Below are positions 14,259-21,301 of a DNA stretch of 21,311 nucleotides, piece after piece (position 1 is the first letter of the stretch; each line of letters opens with the position of its first letter). A model generated the notes under the pieces. It searched no databases and had not been told where the DNA came from. It saw only the letters and a program-made list of their open reading frames with translations. The stretch comes from Sulfuricystis sp964478415. Its GTDB lineage: Bacteria; Pseudomonadota; Gammaproteobacteria; Burkholderiales; Rhodocyclaceae. The stretch is taken from assembly GCA_964478415.1 (NCBI GenBank), contig CAYZII010000039.1, forward strand, positions 1-21,311. Direction: 5' to 3'. The position numbers and the translations under genes were made by a program.

Positions 14259-15563
14259 ATGACACTTGACCGCAGAAACTTCATCAAACTCGTGGGTGGC
14301 GCATCGAGCCTGGCGCTCGCCGGCTGTGCGACGCAAGGCCCGGCCGTCTCGTCCGGCTCGGCTGCCGAGATCATGCCCAAAACAGGACGTCGCGTCGTCG
14401 TCGTCGGCGGCGGCTATGGCGGCACCATCGCTGCCAAGTACATCCGTATGATGGACAAGAGCATCGAGGTGGTGCTGATCGAAAGGAACGATCATTTCGT
14501 CTCCTGCCCGTTCTCCAACCTCTATCTCGGCGGCATCCTGCCCGATCTGTCGGCATTGACCATCAAGTACGACAAACTGATCGCCAATCACGGCATCAAA
14601 TTCGTCCAGGCCGAGGTCACACAGATCGACCCGGCTGCCCATACCGTCGTCACTAGCAAAGGCACTCTGAAATACGACCGCCTGGTGATCTCTCCGGGCA
14701 TCGACTTCCGTACCGAAGAAATCGACGGCTACAACGACAAGACGCCCGAGCTGATGCCCCATTCTTGGAAGGCCGGCCCTCAGACCGTATTGCTCAGAAA
14801 GCAGCTCGAAGCGATGAAGGATGGTGGCACAGTGGTGCTCTCGGTGCCGCTCGCACCGTTCCGCTGCCCGCCCGGCCCGTACGAGCGTACCAGCATGATC
14901 GCTTATTACCTGAAGCATCACAAGCCGAAATCGAAGATTATCGTGCTCGACGCCAACCCGGACATCGCCTCGAAGGGCCCGCTGTTCCGCAAGGGCTGGG
15001 ACATGCACTACAAAGGCATCATTGAGTATCGGAAGGCGTCCAAGGTCACCGCGATCAATGCCGCGAACAAATCGGTGCTGATCGAGGGGCTCGAGGAAGT
15101 CAAGGGCGACGTCGTTAACCTGATCCCGCCGCAACGCGCCGCCAACATCGCGGTTCACGCCGGGCTGGTCGGTGCCGACAAGAAGTGGTGCCCGGTGAAT
15201 GCCGACACCTTCGAATCGACGCTGCACAAGGGCATCCATGTCATCGGCGATGCCTCGATCGCCGGCGCGATGCCGAAATCCGGCTATGCCGCGAACTCGG
15301 AAGCGAAAGTCTGCGCCACCAATATCGTCAATATGATGAATGGCAAGCCGATCGTCGCCATGTCCGGCATCAACACCTGCTACAGCTACATCACCAAGGA
15401 TGAAGCCGTGAGCGTCGCGGCGGTCTATGCTTCGAAGGATGGCAAGATCATCGCCGTACCGAACTCGGGTGGCGTCTCGCCGGCCGACTGGTCGATGGCG
15501 AAGACCGAAGCGATCTACGCCCACAGCTGGTTGAAGAACATTCTTACGGAAATGTCGACCTAA
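14259..15563 (+). CDS. FccB-like flavoprotein, flavocytochrome c sulfide dehydrogenase type
   Basis: A 434-aa FAD-dependent oxidoreductase related to FccB and sulfide:quinone reductases. It begins with a Tat-type RRNFIK (5-10) and a lipobox-like ALAGC (Cys23), so it may be exported folded and perhaps lipid-anchored. VVVVGGGYGG (about 46-55) binds FAD. Cys83 in FVSCPFSNLYLGG sits where FccB attaches FAD covalently. Cys203 (RCPPGPYER) and Cys374 (NTCYSYI) match the redox-active disulfide that attacks sulfide in FccB. The C-terminal region (about 360-434) resembles the FCSD flavin-binding domain. It lies 12 bp after the FccA-like gene. Sulfide, or a similar reduced sulfur species, is the likely donor, but the family is not strictly limited to it. 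Confidence 0.87.
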   Translation: MTLDRRNFIKLVGGASSLALAGCATQGPAVSSGSAAEIMPKTGRRVVVVGGGYGGTIAAKYIRMMDKSIEVVLIERNDHFVSCPFSNLYLGGILPDLSALTIKYDKLIANHGIKFVQAEVTQIDPAAHTVVTSKGTLKYDRLVISPGIDFRTEEIDGYNDKTPELMPHSWKAGPQTVLLRKQLEAMKDGGTVVLSVPLAPFRCPPGPYERTSMIAYYLKHHKPKSKIIVLDANPDIASKGPLFRKGWDMHYKGIIEYRKASKVTAINAANKSVLIEGLEEVKGDVVNLIPPQRAANIAVHAGLVGADKKWCPVNADTFESTLHKGIHVIGDASIAGAMPKSGYAANSEAKVCATNIVNMMNGKPIVAMSGINTCYSYITKDEAVSVAAVYASKDGKIIAVPNSGGVSPADWSMAKTEAIYAHSWLKNILTEMST

Positions 15564-15576
15564 TGTAGCCGCGGCC

Positions 15577-15661
15577 TGATTCGTCACCTTACTATGCCAA
15601 AGGGGCGTCCTGCCGCCCATGCACAGTAAGGTGCCGACTTGATTCGTCACCTTATTGTGCC
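15577..15661 (+). repeat. Imperfect 22-bp direct repeat around a hairpin
   Basis: TGATTCGTCACCTTACTATGCC (22 bases at 15577-15598; key part TCGTCACCTTA) recurs at 15640-15661 with two substitutions. The first copy forms a hairpin in which CACCTTACT (15585-15593) pairs with AGTAAGGTG (15625-15633). The same right arm, extended to 15621-15633, can instead pair with the second copy (15648-15660) over 13 bp with one G-U. Confidence 0.8.
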
Positions 15662-15692
15662 TAGGCGTCGTCCTGACGTCTAGGCATTTTTT
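15658..15692 (+). terminator. Strong intrinsic terminator after fccB-like gene 1
   Basis: TGCCTAGGCGTC (15658-15669) pairs with GACGTCTAGGCA (15675-15686) over 12 bp with one G-U pair and a 5-nt loop, followed by six T. It should separate the first four genes of the cluster from the second fccB-like gene. Its left arm begins inside the second direct-repeat copy. Confidence 0.92.
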
Positions 15693-15782
15693 CGTCAGAT
15701 TCTTTGATCAGGAGGTATCAAGACAGACGGCTTCGGGTCAGAGATCTGGCATCTCGTTTCATATAACCAGGAGGAGGACCAG

Positions 15783-17126
15783 ATGAGCGGTAACAGCAAT
15801 GACATTTCACGACGCGACTTTTTCAAGTTGAGCGGCGCAGTGGTCGCAACGACGGCAGCCGGGGGTCTCGCCGCAAGCGGCCCGGTACAAGCGGCCATGG
15901 TCAGCACCAAGGGCAAGGCCAATTTACCCAAGGCCAAGGGTCCGCGACTTGTCGTGGTGGGCGGCGGTACGTCAGGTTTGACTATCGCGAAATAAGCCAA
16001 GAAGAACTATCCGAAGTTCGACGTGGTGCTCGTCGAAAAGCGGGACATGTATTCATCATGTTTCGCTAGTAACCTGCTCTACGCGGGCGTAATCAACCTC
16101 GAGTTCATCGCGGGCCATAGCTTCCTCGATGCCGCGGTAGCCAACAATTACATCTTCTTCAACGCCACTTGCACCGGACTCGATCGAGCCTCCAAGACGC
16201 TTTATACGAGCGAAGGCGAGATCGATTACGACTTTCTCGTCCTCGCGCCGGGCGTCAGTTACGACTACACGCGCGTTGGCGTCAAGGATCCGGAGACTGA
16301 ATACATGCTTCGCCAGAACTATCCCGGCGGATTCATCAGCCCGACCGAGCACATCTCGATTCTCGACAAGGTACGCAACTTCGAAGGCGGCACCTTCGTC
16401 ATCACGGTTCCTAGCGGCAACTACCGTTGCCTGCCCGGACCGTTCGAGCGTGCCTGTATGGTGGCCAATTACTTCAAGAGGAACAAGGTCAAGGGCAAGG
16501 TTCTGCTACTGGACCCGAACCCTGGCCCGTTGGTCAAGGCGCAAGGCTTCCTGTCTGCCTTCAACGAACTGTACAAGGACGTGATCGATTACAAGCCGAA
16601 TACCAAGATCGAGGGTATCGACGTCGCCAGCCGCACGATCAAGAGCGAGTTCGACAGCTTCAACTTCGACGACGGAACGATCTATCCGGGCGTGCGCGGT
16701 TCGATCCTCATCGAGAAGCTCGGCCTGATGGATCCGAAGAGCCCGCAGAAGGAAGCGCTGATCGACGATCACAAGTACAACTTCATCGGCGACGAACGTG
16801 TGTACGTCACTGGCGATTCCCGCCCGATGGGTTTCTCGAAGAGCGCTAACACCGCCAATACCGAAGGCAAGTACGTGGCTCGCCTGCTCGCTGCGCGCGC
16901 CCAGGGCAAGGACATTGAGTGGACGAGTCCGGAGACCATTTGCTACTCGATGGTGAACGCCAATCCGAACGAGGCCATTTCCGTTTCCGCCCGTTACGTA
17001 TACGACGCGGCCAAGAAACAGTTCGGCTTTTCCCCGGACACCACGATGGACGAGAAGCGCGACACCGCCAAGGGCAAACGGCTCATGGAGTGGAACAAGG
17101 CCATGTACCGCGACCTGTTCGCCTGA
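15783..17126 (+). pseudogene. Second FccB-like flavoprotein gene, interrupted by an in-frame TAA
   Basis: The frame codes for a complete 448-codon FccB-like protein except that codon 71 is TAA (15993-15995). Upstream are a Tat signal RRDFFK (10-15) and the FAD-binding VVVGGGTSG (about 57-65). Directly after the stop, in the same frame, come AKKNYPKFDVVLVEKRD, the FAD-attachment-like Cys93 (YSSCFASN), Cys216 (RCLPGPFER) and Cys387 (ICYSM), then the FCSD-like C-terminus. In the neighbouring paralogue the aligned codon is TAC (Tyr), so one base change explains the stop. No other damage is visible, and the ribosome-binding site GGAGGAGG is intact. This is a recent nonsense mutation, a sequencing error, or much less likely recoding. 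As read, the product would be a useless 70-aa fragment. Restart at an internal codon (for example GTG 16023) would lose the FAD-binding N-terminus. Confidence 0.85.
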
Positions 17127-17147
17127 GTCGCCGGTCAGCCATGACAT

Positions 17148-17169
17148 CGGGGGCCTCGGCCCCCGTTTT
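17148..17169 (+). terminator. Intrinsic terminator between the second fccB-like gene and the Rieske gene
   Basis: CGGGGGC (17148-17154) pairs with GCCCCCG (17159-17165) around CTCG, followed by four T. It ends only 23 bp before the next ATG, so the Rieske gene needs readthrough or a start site inside the hairpin region. Confidence 0.85.
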
Positions 17170-17192
17170 ATCGCACGCATTACGGAGGAGCA

Positions 17193-17910
17193 ATGGACAG
17201 AAGGAGTTTCATCAAGATTTGCGGCGGAACGGCTGTCCTGGCCGGAGTTCAAACCACCTACCTCGAAATGATCCACGCCGCGGAAGTCAAGTCGTTCAAC
17301 CGCGTCAAGCTCGTCGACGACAAAGGCAATCCGCTCAAGGCCGCGAACCTAAGCATGGAAGAGGCTTACATCTTTCACTACCCGTACCGCGCAACGCCAT
17401 GTTTTTTAATCAATCTGCCTGACAAGGCCGCCGATGCGACGATCATGCAGGCAGACGATGGCGAATACAAGTGGAACGGCGGCATCGGCCCGCGCGGTTC
17501 CCTGGTGTCGTACAGCGCGATCTGCCCTCACCAGCTTTCCTACCCGACCAAGGAACATTCACCGATTCACTACACCGGCAAGAGCCCCAGCAAGTTGGCC
17601 GGCCAGGCCGGCATGATCGTTTGCTGTGAGCACGACAGGGTCTATGATCCGACACATGGCGGCAAGATGGTGATCACCACCAAGGAAGCGACGCAGCCCC
17701 TGACGGCCATCGTTATCGAATACGACGCCGCCACCGATGAGATCTACGCAACTGGGGTCGCCGGCGGCCTGGTGTATGACGAGTTCTTCCGCTCCTATAA
17801 ACGAACCCCTGATCGCCGAATATGGGCCCGGGGGGGCCAAAGAGGAAGTGACCGGCACCGCCACGGCGGTGCTGATGTCGAAATTCACCAGCAGCATCGA
17901 CCAGTGCTGA
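17193..17910 (+). CDS. Tat-exported Rieske [2Fe-2S] protein with a 3'-terminal frameshift
   Basis: A Rieske iron-sulfur protein, likely a periplasmic one-electron carrier for this cluster. It begins MDRRSFIKICGGTAVLAG, a twin-arginine signal. Cluster ligands are Cys111-Pro-His113 and Cys144-x-x-His147 (in CCEHDRVYDP), followed by a glycine-rich turn (HGGKM). The frame is sound to about codon 202. After TAT at 17796-17798 the read frame becomes arginine-rich nonsense that runs to 18011, into dut. Skipping one A (17799) restores NEPLIAEYGPGGAKEEV and 36 residues in all, ending at TGA 17908-17910, just before a hairpin. The corrected length is 238 aa. The lesion lies in an AAA run, and an error or a real mutation are both possible. 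The ligands precede it, so partial function could remain. GGAGGAG sits before the ATG. Confidence 0.78.
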
Positions 17911-17911
17911 A

Positions 17912-17939
17912 CCGACCGGCCGGCAGCACTGCCGGTCGG
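17912..17939. terminator. Hairpin between the convergent Rieske and dut genes
   Basis: CCGACCGGC (17912-17920) and GCCGGTCGG (17931-17939) form a perfect 9-bp stem with a 10-nt loop. No T tract follows, but its place directly after the corrected Rieske stop and just past the dut stop fits a shared transcript end. Confidence 0.6.
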
Positions 17940-17943
17940 GCCG

Positions 17944-18402
17944 CTATCTCCCAGTGCTGCCAAATCCGCCGCTGCCGCGCTGCGAGGCCTCGAAGCTATC
18001 GACGACTCTGAATTCGGCCCGCACCACTGGCACGATGACCAATTGCGCGATGCGGTCGAGCGGGTTGAGCGCAAATACTTCATGGCCACGGTTCCACAAC
18101 GAAACGAAGATCTCGCCCTGGTAGTCCGAGTCGATCAGTCCGACGAGGTTGCCGAGCACGATGCCGTGTTTGTGACCGAGACCGGAACGCGGCAGGATCA
18201 CCGCAGCCAGCCCCGGATCGGCAATATGGATCGCGATGCCGGCCGGCACCAGCATCGTCTCGTTTGGATGCAGTCGCAGGGGTGCCTCGATGCAGGCGCG
18301 CAGATCCATGCCGGCCGCCCCAGGCGTCGCGTAATGAGGGGCGAAGCCACCCTTTTCGTCCCGCAGCCGTGGATCGAGGATACGCAGGTCAATGGTGGGC
18401 AT
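17944..18402 (-). CDS. dut: dUTP diphosphatase
   Basis: Hydrolyses dUTP to dUMP and diphosphate, keeping uracil out of DNA and supplying dUMP for thymidylate synthesis. The 152-aa trimeric dUTPase has all five motifs in order: GAAGMDLRA (1), PRSGLGHKHG (3, after the linking segment ILPRSG), GLIDSDYQGEI (with the catalytic Asp region), NPLDRIAQLVI (4) and the C-terminal RGSGGFGSTG lid (5). Length equals E. coli Dut (about 151). Its start overlaps the 3' end of coaBC by 14 bp, the classic coaBC-dut pair, so it is co-transcribed and translationally coupled. Confidence 0.96.
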   Translation of the reverse strand: MPTIDLRILDPRLRDEKGGFAPHYATPGAAGMDLRACIEAPLRLHPNETMLVPAGIAIHIADPGLAAVILPRSGLGHKHGIVLGNLVGLIDSDYQGEIFVSLWNRGHEVFALNPLDRIAQLVIVPVVRAEFRVVDSFEASQRGSGGFGSTGR

Positions 18403-19579
18403 CGATCATCTCCGCGATATGACGCACGATCGCGCGCGCCAGGGTGAGTTTGTCAGCGGGGGGCAACGGATGCGCACCGCTGTCGTCGAACAGGATGACG
18501 CGATTCGTCTCTCCGCCCATGCCGTCCTGCACCAGGTTGCCGACGACGAGCGGCAGGCGCTTCGCGCGGCGTTTGCTTTCGGCATATTCGGCGAGATTCT
18601 CGCTCTCGGCGGCAAATCCGACACAAAAGGGAGCATCGTCGCGCGCCGCCACTTCGGCGAGAATGTCGGCATTGGGAACGAGTTCGAGCGTTAGTTTCGC
18701 TGCGCCCTTCTTGATCTTGTGCTCGGCAGGTGTAGTGGGACGATAATCTGCCACCGCAGCGACGGCGATAAAAACATCGACAGGCAGTCGTTCCAGCACC
18801 GCTGCGCGCATCTCCCGGGCGCTTTTGACATCGATACGTGCCACGTTAGCCGGTGTTGGCAGGCAGACAGGTCCGGCCACCAAGGTGACCGCCGCGCCAG
18901 CCTCCGCGCAGGCGCGCGCCAGCGCGAAGCCCATCTTTCCGGAACTTAAGTTAGTCAGACCACGCACCGGATCGAGCGCTTCGAAAGTCGGGCCGGCGGT
19001 AAGCAGCACACGCTTGCCGGCCAGCAGCTTGGGTTGGAAAAAGGCGATCAGGGCTTCACAAAGCTCAGCCGGCTCGAGCATGCGGCCCAAGCCCTCTTCG
19101 CCACAGGCTTGTTCGCCACTGGCGGGGCCAAGGACGGTCACACCGTCGTCTCGCAATCGCGCGACATTGCGCTGTGCGGCCGGATTTGCCCACATCTGGC
19201 GGTTCATCGCCGGAGCGACCAGCAATGGGCAGGTGCGCGCAAGGCACAAGGAGGACAACAGATCATCCGCGAAACCGTGTGCCAGCCTGGCGATGAAATC
19301 TGCCGTCGCCGGCGCGATCAACACGGCATCGGCAACGCGCGTCAGGTCGATGTGTTCCATGCCGCGGGTTGTATCGCTTTGCCATTGTGAAACATGTACC
19401 GGGCGCTGGCTAAGCGCCTGGAAAGTCAATGGCTGGACGAAGTGAGTCGCCGCGTCGGTCATCACGACATCGACCTCGGCGCCCGCCTTGCCAAGCAAGC
19501 GCACCAGTTCGCAAGCCTTGTAGGCTGCGATGCCGCCGGTCACGCCCAGCACGATGCGCCTGCCTTGCAGCTCATTCAT
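18389..19579 (-). CDS. coaBC: Bifunctional phosphopantothenoylcysteine decarboxylase / phosphopantothenate-cysteine ligase
   Basis: Two successive steps of coenzyme A synthesis. The N-terminal flavin-dependent CoaC domain (about 1-190) shows LGVTGGIAAYKACELVRLL, His76 in MEHIDL (catalytic), PAMNRQMW (the PxMNxxMW motif) and the Cys in EQACGEEGLGRM. The C-terminal CoaB domain (about 190-396) has LLTAGPTFEALDPVRGLTN, SGKMGFALA (CTP binding) and EHKIKKGAAKLTLELVPNADI with the key lysines. The 396-aa total is normal (E. coli Dfp about 406). It is divergent from radC with only 41 bp between start codons, so the promoters must overlap. Confidence 0.97.
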   Translation of the reverse strand: MNELQGRRIVLGVTGGIAAYKACELVRLLGKAGAEVDVVMTDAATHFVQPLTFQALSQRPVHVSQWQSDTTRGMEHIDLTRVADAVLIAPATADFIARLAHGFADDLLSSLCLARTCPLLVAPAMNRQMWANPAAQRNVARLRDDGVTVLGPASGEQACGEEGLGRMLEPAELCEALIAFFQPKLLAGKRVLLTAGPTFEALDPVRGLTNLSSGKMGFALARACAEAGAAVTLVAGPVCLPTPANVARIDVKSAREMRAAVLERLPVDVFIAVAAVADYRPTTPAEHKIKKGAAKLTLELVPNADILAEVAARDDAPFCVGFAAESENLAEYAESKRRAKRLPLVVGNLVQDGMGGETNRVILFDDSGAHPLPPADKLTLARAIVRHIAEMIDAHH

Positions 19580-19620
19580 GACGGATAGAATGCAGGTAAC
19601 GGACGGAAGGATTCTAGCTC
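19580..19620. promoter_or_regulatory. Compact divergent promoter region, coaBC / radC
   Basis: Only 41 bp separate the two start codons. TAGAAT occurs on the plus strand (19586-19591) and on the minus strand (19616-19611), each a 5-of-6 -10 hexamer pointing at its own gene. The -35 matches are poor (TTGCAG at 19565-19570, 15 bp before the plus-strand site). GGAAGG at 19605-19610 is the radC ribosome-binding site. Confidence 0.35.
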
Positions 19621-20301
19621 ATGGCGATCAACGACTGGCCCGACGACGAACGACCGCGCGAGAGATTATTGACGCAGGGGCCGGGCGCCCTTTCGGATGC
19701 AGAACTGCTGGCCATCTTCCTGCGCGTCGGCGTCAAAGGCTTGAGCGCGGTCGATCTCGCCCGCCAGCTGCTCGCCCGTTTCGACAACAGCCTGGCGCGA
19801 CTGACTGCCGCCACGGCGGCGGAGCTCACTGAAGTGAAGGGCATCGGTCCAGCCAAAGCGGCGCAACTCACCGCCGTGCTGGAGCTCGCCCGCCGCGGCT
19901 TGCGCGAGGAAATGCGCCAGCGCCCCGCCCTGTCTTCGCCCGGTGCGGTGCGCGACTGGCTGCGCCTGGCACTCGCCCCATTGCAGCACGAGGTATTTCT
20001 CGCCCTCTGGCTCGATGCGCAAAACCGGCTCATCGCCACGGACGAGCTGTTTCGCGGCACGCTGACGCAGACCTCGGTCTATCCGCGCGAGGTGGTCAAG
20101 CAGGCACTGGCACGCAATGCTGCTGCAGTGATCCTGGCCCACAACCATCCGAGCGGCCTCAGCGAGCCATCGAGTGCCGATGAACTCCTGACGCGCAGCC
20201 TCAAACAGGCGCTCGCGCTGGTCGACGTCCGGCTGGTCGATCACTTCATCGTCGCCGGAATGACACCACCCCTTTCGTTTGCTGAACGCGGGTTACTGTA
20301 A
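19621..20301 (+). CDS. radC: RadC/MPN-domain protein (JAMM motif)
   Basis: A 226-aa RadC-family protein. The N-terminal part begins WPDDERPRERLLTQGPGALSDAELLA and holds a helix-hairpin-helix (VKGIGPAKAAQL, about 68-80). The C-terminal MPN domain carries the JAMM metal motif in AVILAHNHPSGLSEPSSAD. The original RadC DNA-repair role in E. coli is doubtful, and the biochemical function is not established despite the metalloprotease-like fold. It lies between coaBC and rpmB, a conserved proteobacterial order. Confidence 0.95.
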   Translation: MAINDWPDDERPRERLLTQGPGALSDAELLAIFLRVGVKGLSAVDLARQLLARFDNSLARLTAATAAELTEVKGIGPAKAAQLTAVLELARRGLREEMRQRPALSSPGAVRDWLRLALAPLQHEVFLALWLDAQNRLIATDELFRGTLTQTSVYPREVVKQALARNAAAVILAHNHPSGLSEPSSADELLTRSLKQALALVDVRLVDHFIVAGMTPPLSFAERGLL

Positions 20302-20314
20302 TACCCAACAAAAC

Positions 20315-20344
20315 TTGCCTCGCGTTCCAACAATCGGTTAAAAT
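20315..20344 (+). promoter_or_regulatory. rpmB-rpmG promoter
   Basis: TTGCCT (20315-20320) and TAAAAT (20339-20344, 5 of 6) are 18 bp apart, directly after the radC stop. The start site would be near 20351, giving a 30-nt leader with GGAGA at 20371-20375. Confidence 0.6.
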
Positions 20345-20380
20345 GCATGGCTTTCTGCAATCGATTTTTTGGAGACGATC

Positions 20381-20617
20381 ATGTCCCGCGTTTGCCAGGT
20401 GACGGGCAAGGCCCCGATGGTGGGTAACCACGTTTCCCACGCCAACAACAAGACCAAGCGTCGCTATCTGCCCAATCTGCAGTCCCGGCGCTTCTGGGTG
20501 GAATCCGAAAACCGCTGGGTGCGCCTGCGCGTCTCGAATGCCGGGCTGCGCACCATCGACAAGAAGGGTATCGACGTCGTTCTCGCCGAGCTGCGCGAAC
20601 GCGGCGAAGCCGTGTGA
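20381..20617 (+). CDS. rpmB: 50S ribosomal protein bL28
   Basis: A 78-aa structural protein of the large ribosomal subunit. MSRVCQVTGKAPMVGNHVSH followed by NNKTKRRYLPNLQ and RVSNAGLRTIDKKGID is the bL28 sequence at normal length. ATG 20381 is preferred over the in-frame ATG at 20369 because GGAGA (20371-20375) is correctly spaced and bL28 starts with MSRVC. It is followed after 27 bp by rpmG, the usual pair. Confidence 0.98.
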   Translation: MSRVCQVTGKAPMVGNHVSHANNKTKRRYLPNLQSRRFWVESENRWVRLRVSNAGLRTIDKKGIDVVLAELRERGEAV

Positions 20618-20644
20618 AGCCGCGCATAGAGGAGATCATCGATC

Positions 20645-20815
20645 ATGGCAGCCAAAGGCGGACGCGAAAAGATCAAGCTGGAATCCACGGCTGGAACCGG
20701 CCATTTCTACACCACCACCAAGAACAAACGCACCACACCGGAAAAGCTCGAGTTCATGAAGTATGACCCAAAGGCACGCAAGCACGTGCTTTACAAGGAG
20801 GTGAAGCTCAAGTAA
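20645..20815 (+). CDS. rpmG: 50S ribosomal protein bL33
   Basis: A 56-aa large-subunit protein: MAAKGGREKIKLESTAGTGH, then FYTTTKNKRTTPEKLEF and KYDPKARKHVLYKEVKLK. The CxxC pairs found in zinc-binding bL33 are absent, so this is the zinc-independent (C-minus) form. AGAGGAGA about 8 nt upstream is the ribosome-binding site. A strong terminator follows, closing the rpmB-rpmG unit. Confidence 0.98.
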   Translation: MAAKGGREKIKLESTAGTGHFYTTTKNKRTTPEKLEFMKYDPKARKHVLYKEVKLK

Positions 20816-20852
20816 CTCGAGCCGGATTGCCCACCCTCCGGGTGGAATTCAC

Positions 20853-20891
20853 AAAACGCCAGCGCTGGTACGCTGGCGTTTTCGTTTTTCT
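20853..20891 (+). terminator. Intrinsic terminator of rpmBG
   Basis: AAAACGCCAGCG (20853-20864) pairs with CGCTGGCGTTTT (20871-20882) around CTGGTA, followed by T-rich sequence. A smaller hairpin, CCACCC/GGGTGG (20831-20845), precedes it. Confidence 0.93.
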
Positions 20892-20964
20892 TGTTCCGAA
20901 ATCCCCCCGGGGAAATACGTCTCGCGCCGGACGGCGCAAACCGCTGTGTGGGCGGATCGGAACA
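20892..20964. ncRNA. Cloverleaf-like multi-hairpin segment
   Basis: TGTTCCGA (20892-20899) and TCGGAACA (20957-20964) form a perfect 8-bp closing stem around three small hairpins: CCCC/GGGG, GCGCC/GGCGC and CCGC/GCGG. It lacks the tRNA T-loop sequence and a sensible anticodon arm, so it is not a tRNA. It may be one domain of the larger structured element to its right. Confidence 0.35.
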
Positions 20965-21003
20965 CTCCTTCGTTTCGCGAGCGCAGCAAGCCAGTTTGGA
21001 ACT

Positions 21004-21301
21004 CCCCCGAGACAATGGACATGCCCATTGCGGGGAAGGCTAACGTGAGCGGAGCGAACGTTAAGCGCAGCGGCCGAAGCCAAAGAGGGGCGAAGGGGGC
21101 GGGCTTTTCATGCCGCGGTGGCGCCGCAACCGCGGCGCGAAAGTTGGACGAAAAAAAGAAGCGGTGCGGGGTTCCGGTATTGCTACTTCCGAGCCTGAGG
21201 GAAGGTACCGAAAGCAGACGGAGGAGGTTCGTCAAGAGGAACCAAGATCAGGGGGGACTTGGCACTCTAACTTACCGGCACCCGAAGCAATGCACCGCTT
21301 C
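21004..21301 (+). ncRNA. Large structured RNA element, possibly an omega-RNA/HEARO-type leader
   Basis: No credible coding frame is seen. Successive hairpins are CCCCG-CAATGG / CCATTG-CGGGG (21005-21035), TAACGT / ACGTTA (21041-21063), and GCCGCGGT / ACCGCGGC (21112-21136). Then comes a 144-nt closed domain in which GAAGCGGTGC (21158-21167) pairs perfectly with GCACCGCTTC (21292-21301), followed inside by GGGT / ACCC and CCGGTA / TACCGG. That domain holds small hairpins CTTCC/GGAAG, GGTTC/GAACC and CCAAG/CTTGG. ATTGCT (21179-21184) can alternatively pair with AGCAAT (21286-21291). A GTG codon (21302) follows the closing stem at once, as expected if a downstream gene starts here. On the minus strand the outer stem is followed by seven T, so a reverse-strand RNA ending at 21151 is a serious alternative. 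Confidence 0.45.
21151..21167 (-). terminator. Possible minus-strand terminator arm with U-tract
   Basis: Reading the minus strand, GCACCGCTTC (21167-21158) closes the long stem begun at 21301 and is followed by seven T (21157-21151). If the element is transcribed leftwards, this would end the RNA. The stem is long-range (124-nt interior), which is less usual for a simple terminator. Confidence 0.3.

Noticed and set aside
14022..15650. 542-codon open frame antisense to the fccA/fccB-like genes
   Set aside because: Composition is that of a reverse-complement shadow (rich in Asp, Arg, His and Gly), with no family resemblance. The sense strand carries clear cytochrome and flavoprotein motifs.
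15704..15721. TTGAT...ATCAA inverted pair before the second fccB-like gene
   Set aside because: The half-sites are 8 bases apart rather than 4, so it is not an FNR site. The enclosed GGAGG has no start codon at a suitable distance.
15993..15995. Programmed stop-codon readthrough or selenocysteine/pyrrolysine recoding
   Set aside because: Selenocysteine uses TGA and pyrrolysine TAG, while this is TAA. The paralogue has an ordinary Tyr codon there, so simple mutation or error is more likely.
20892..20964. tRNA gene, because of the cloverleaf-like fold
   Set aside because: No T-loop GGTTCGA sequence, no D-loop GG pattern and no credible anticodon arm.
20849..21235. 128-codon minus-strand frame in the right-edge region
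   Set aside because: No ribosome-binding site, and low-complexity composition (Arg, Pro, Ser). It runs across the rpmG terminator and several hairpins, and is better explained by structured RNA.
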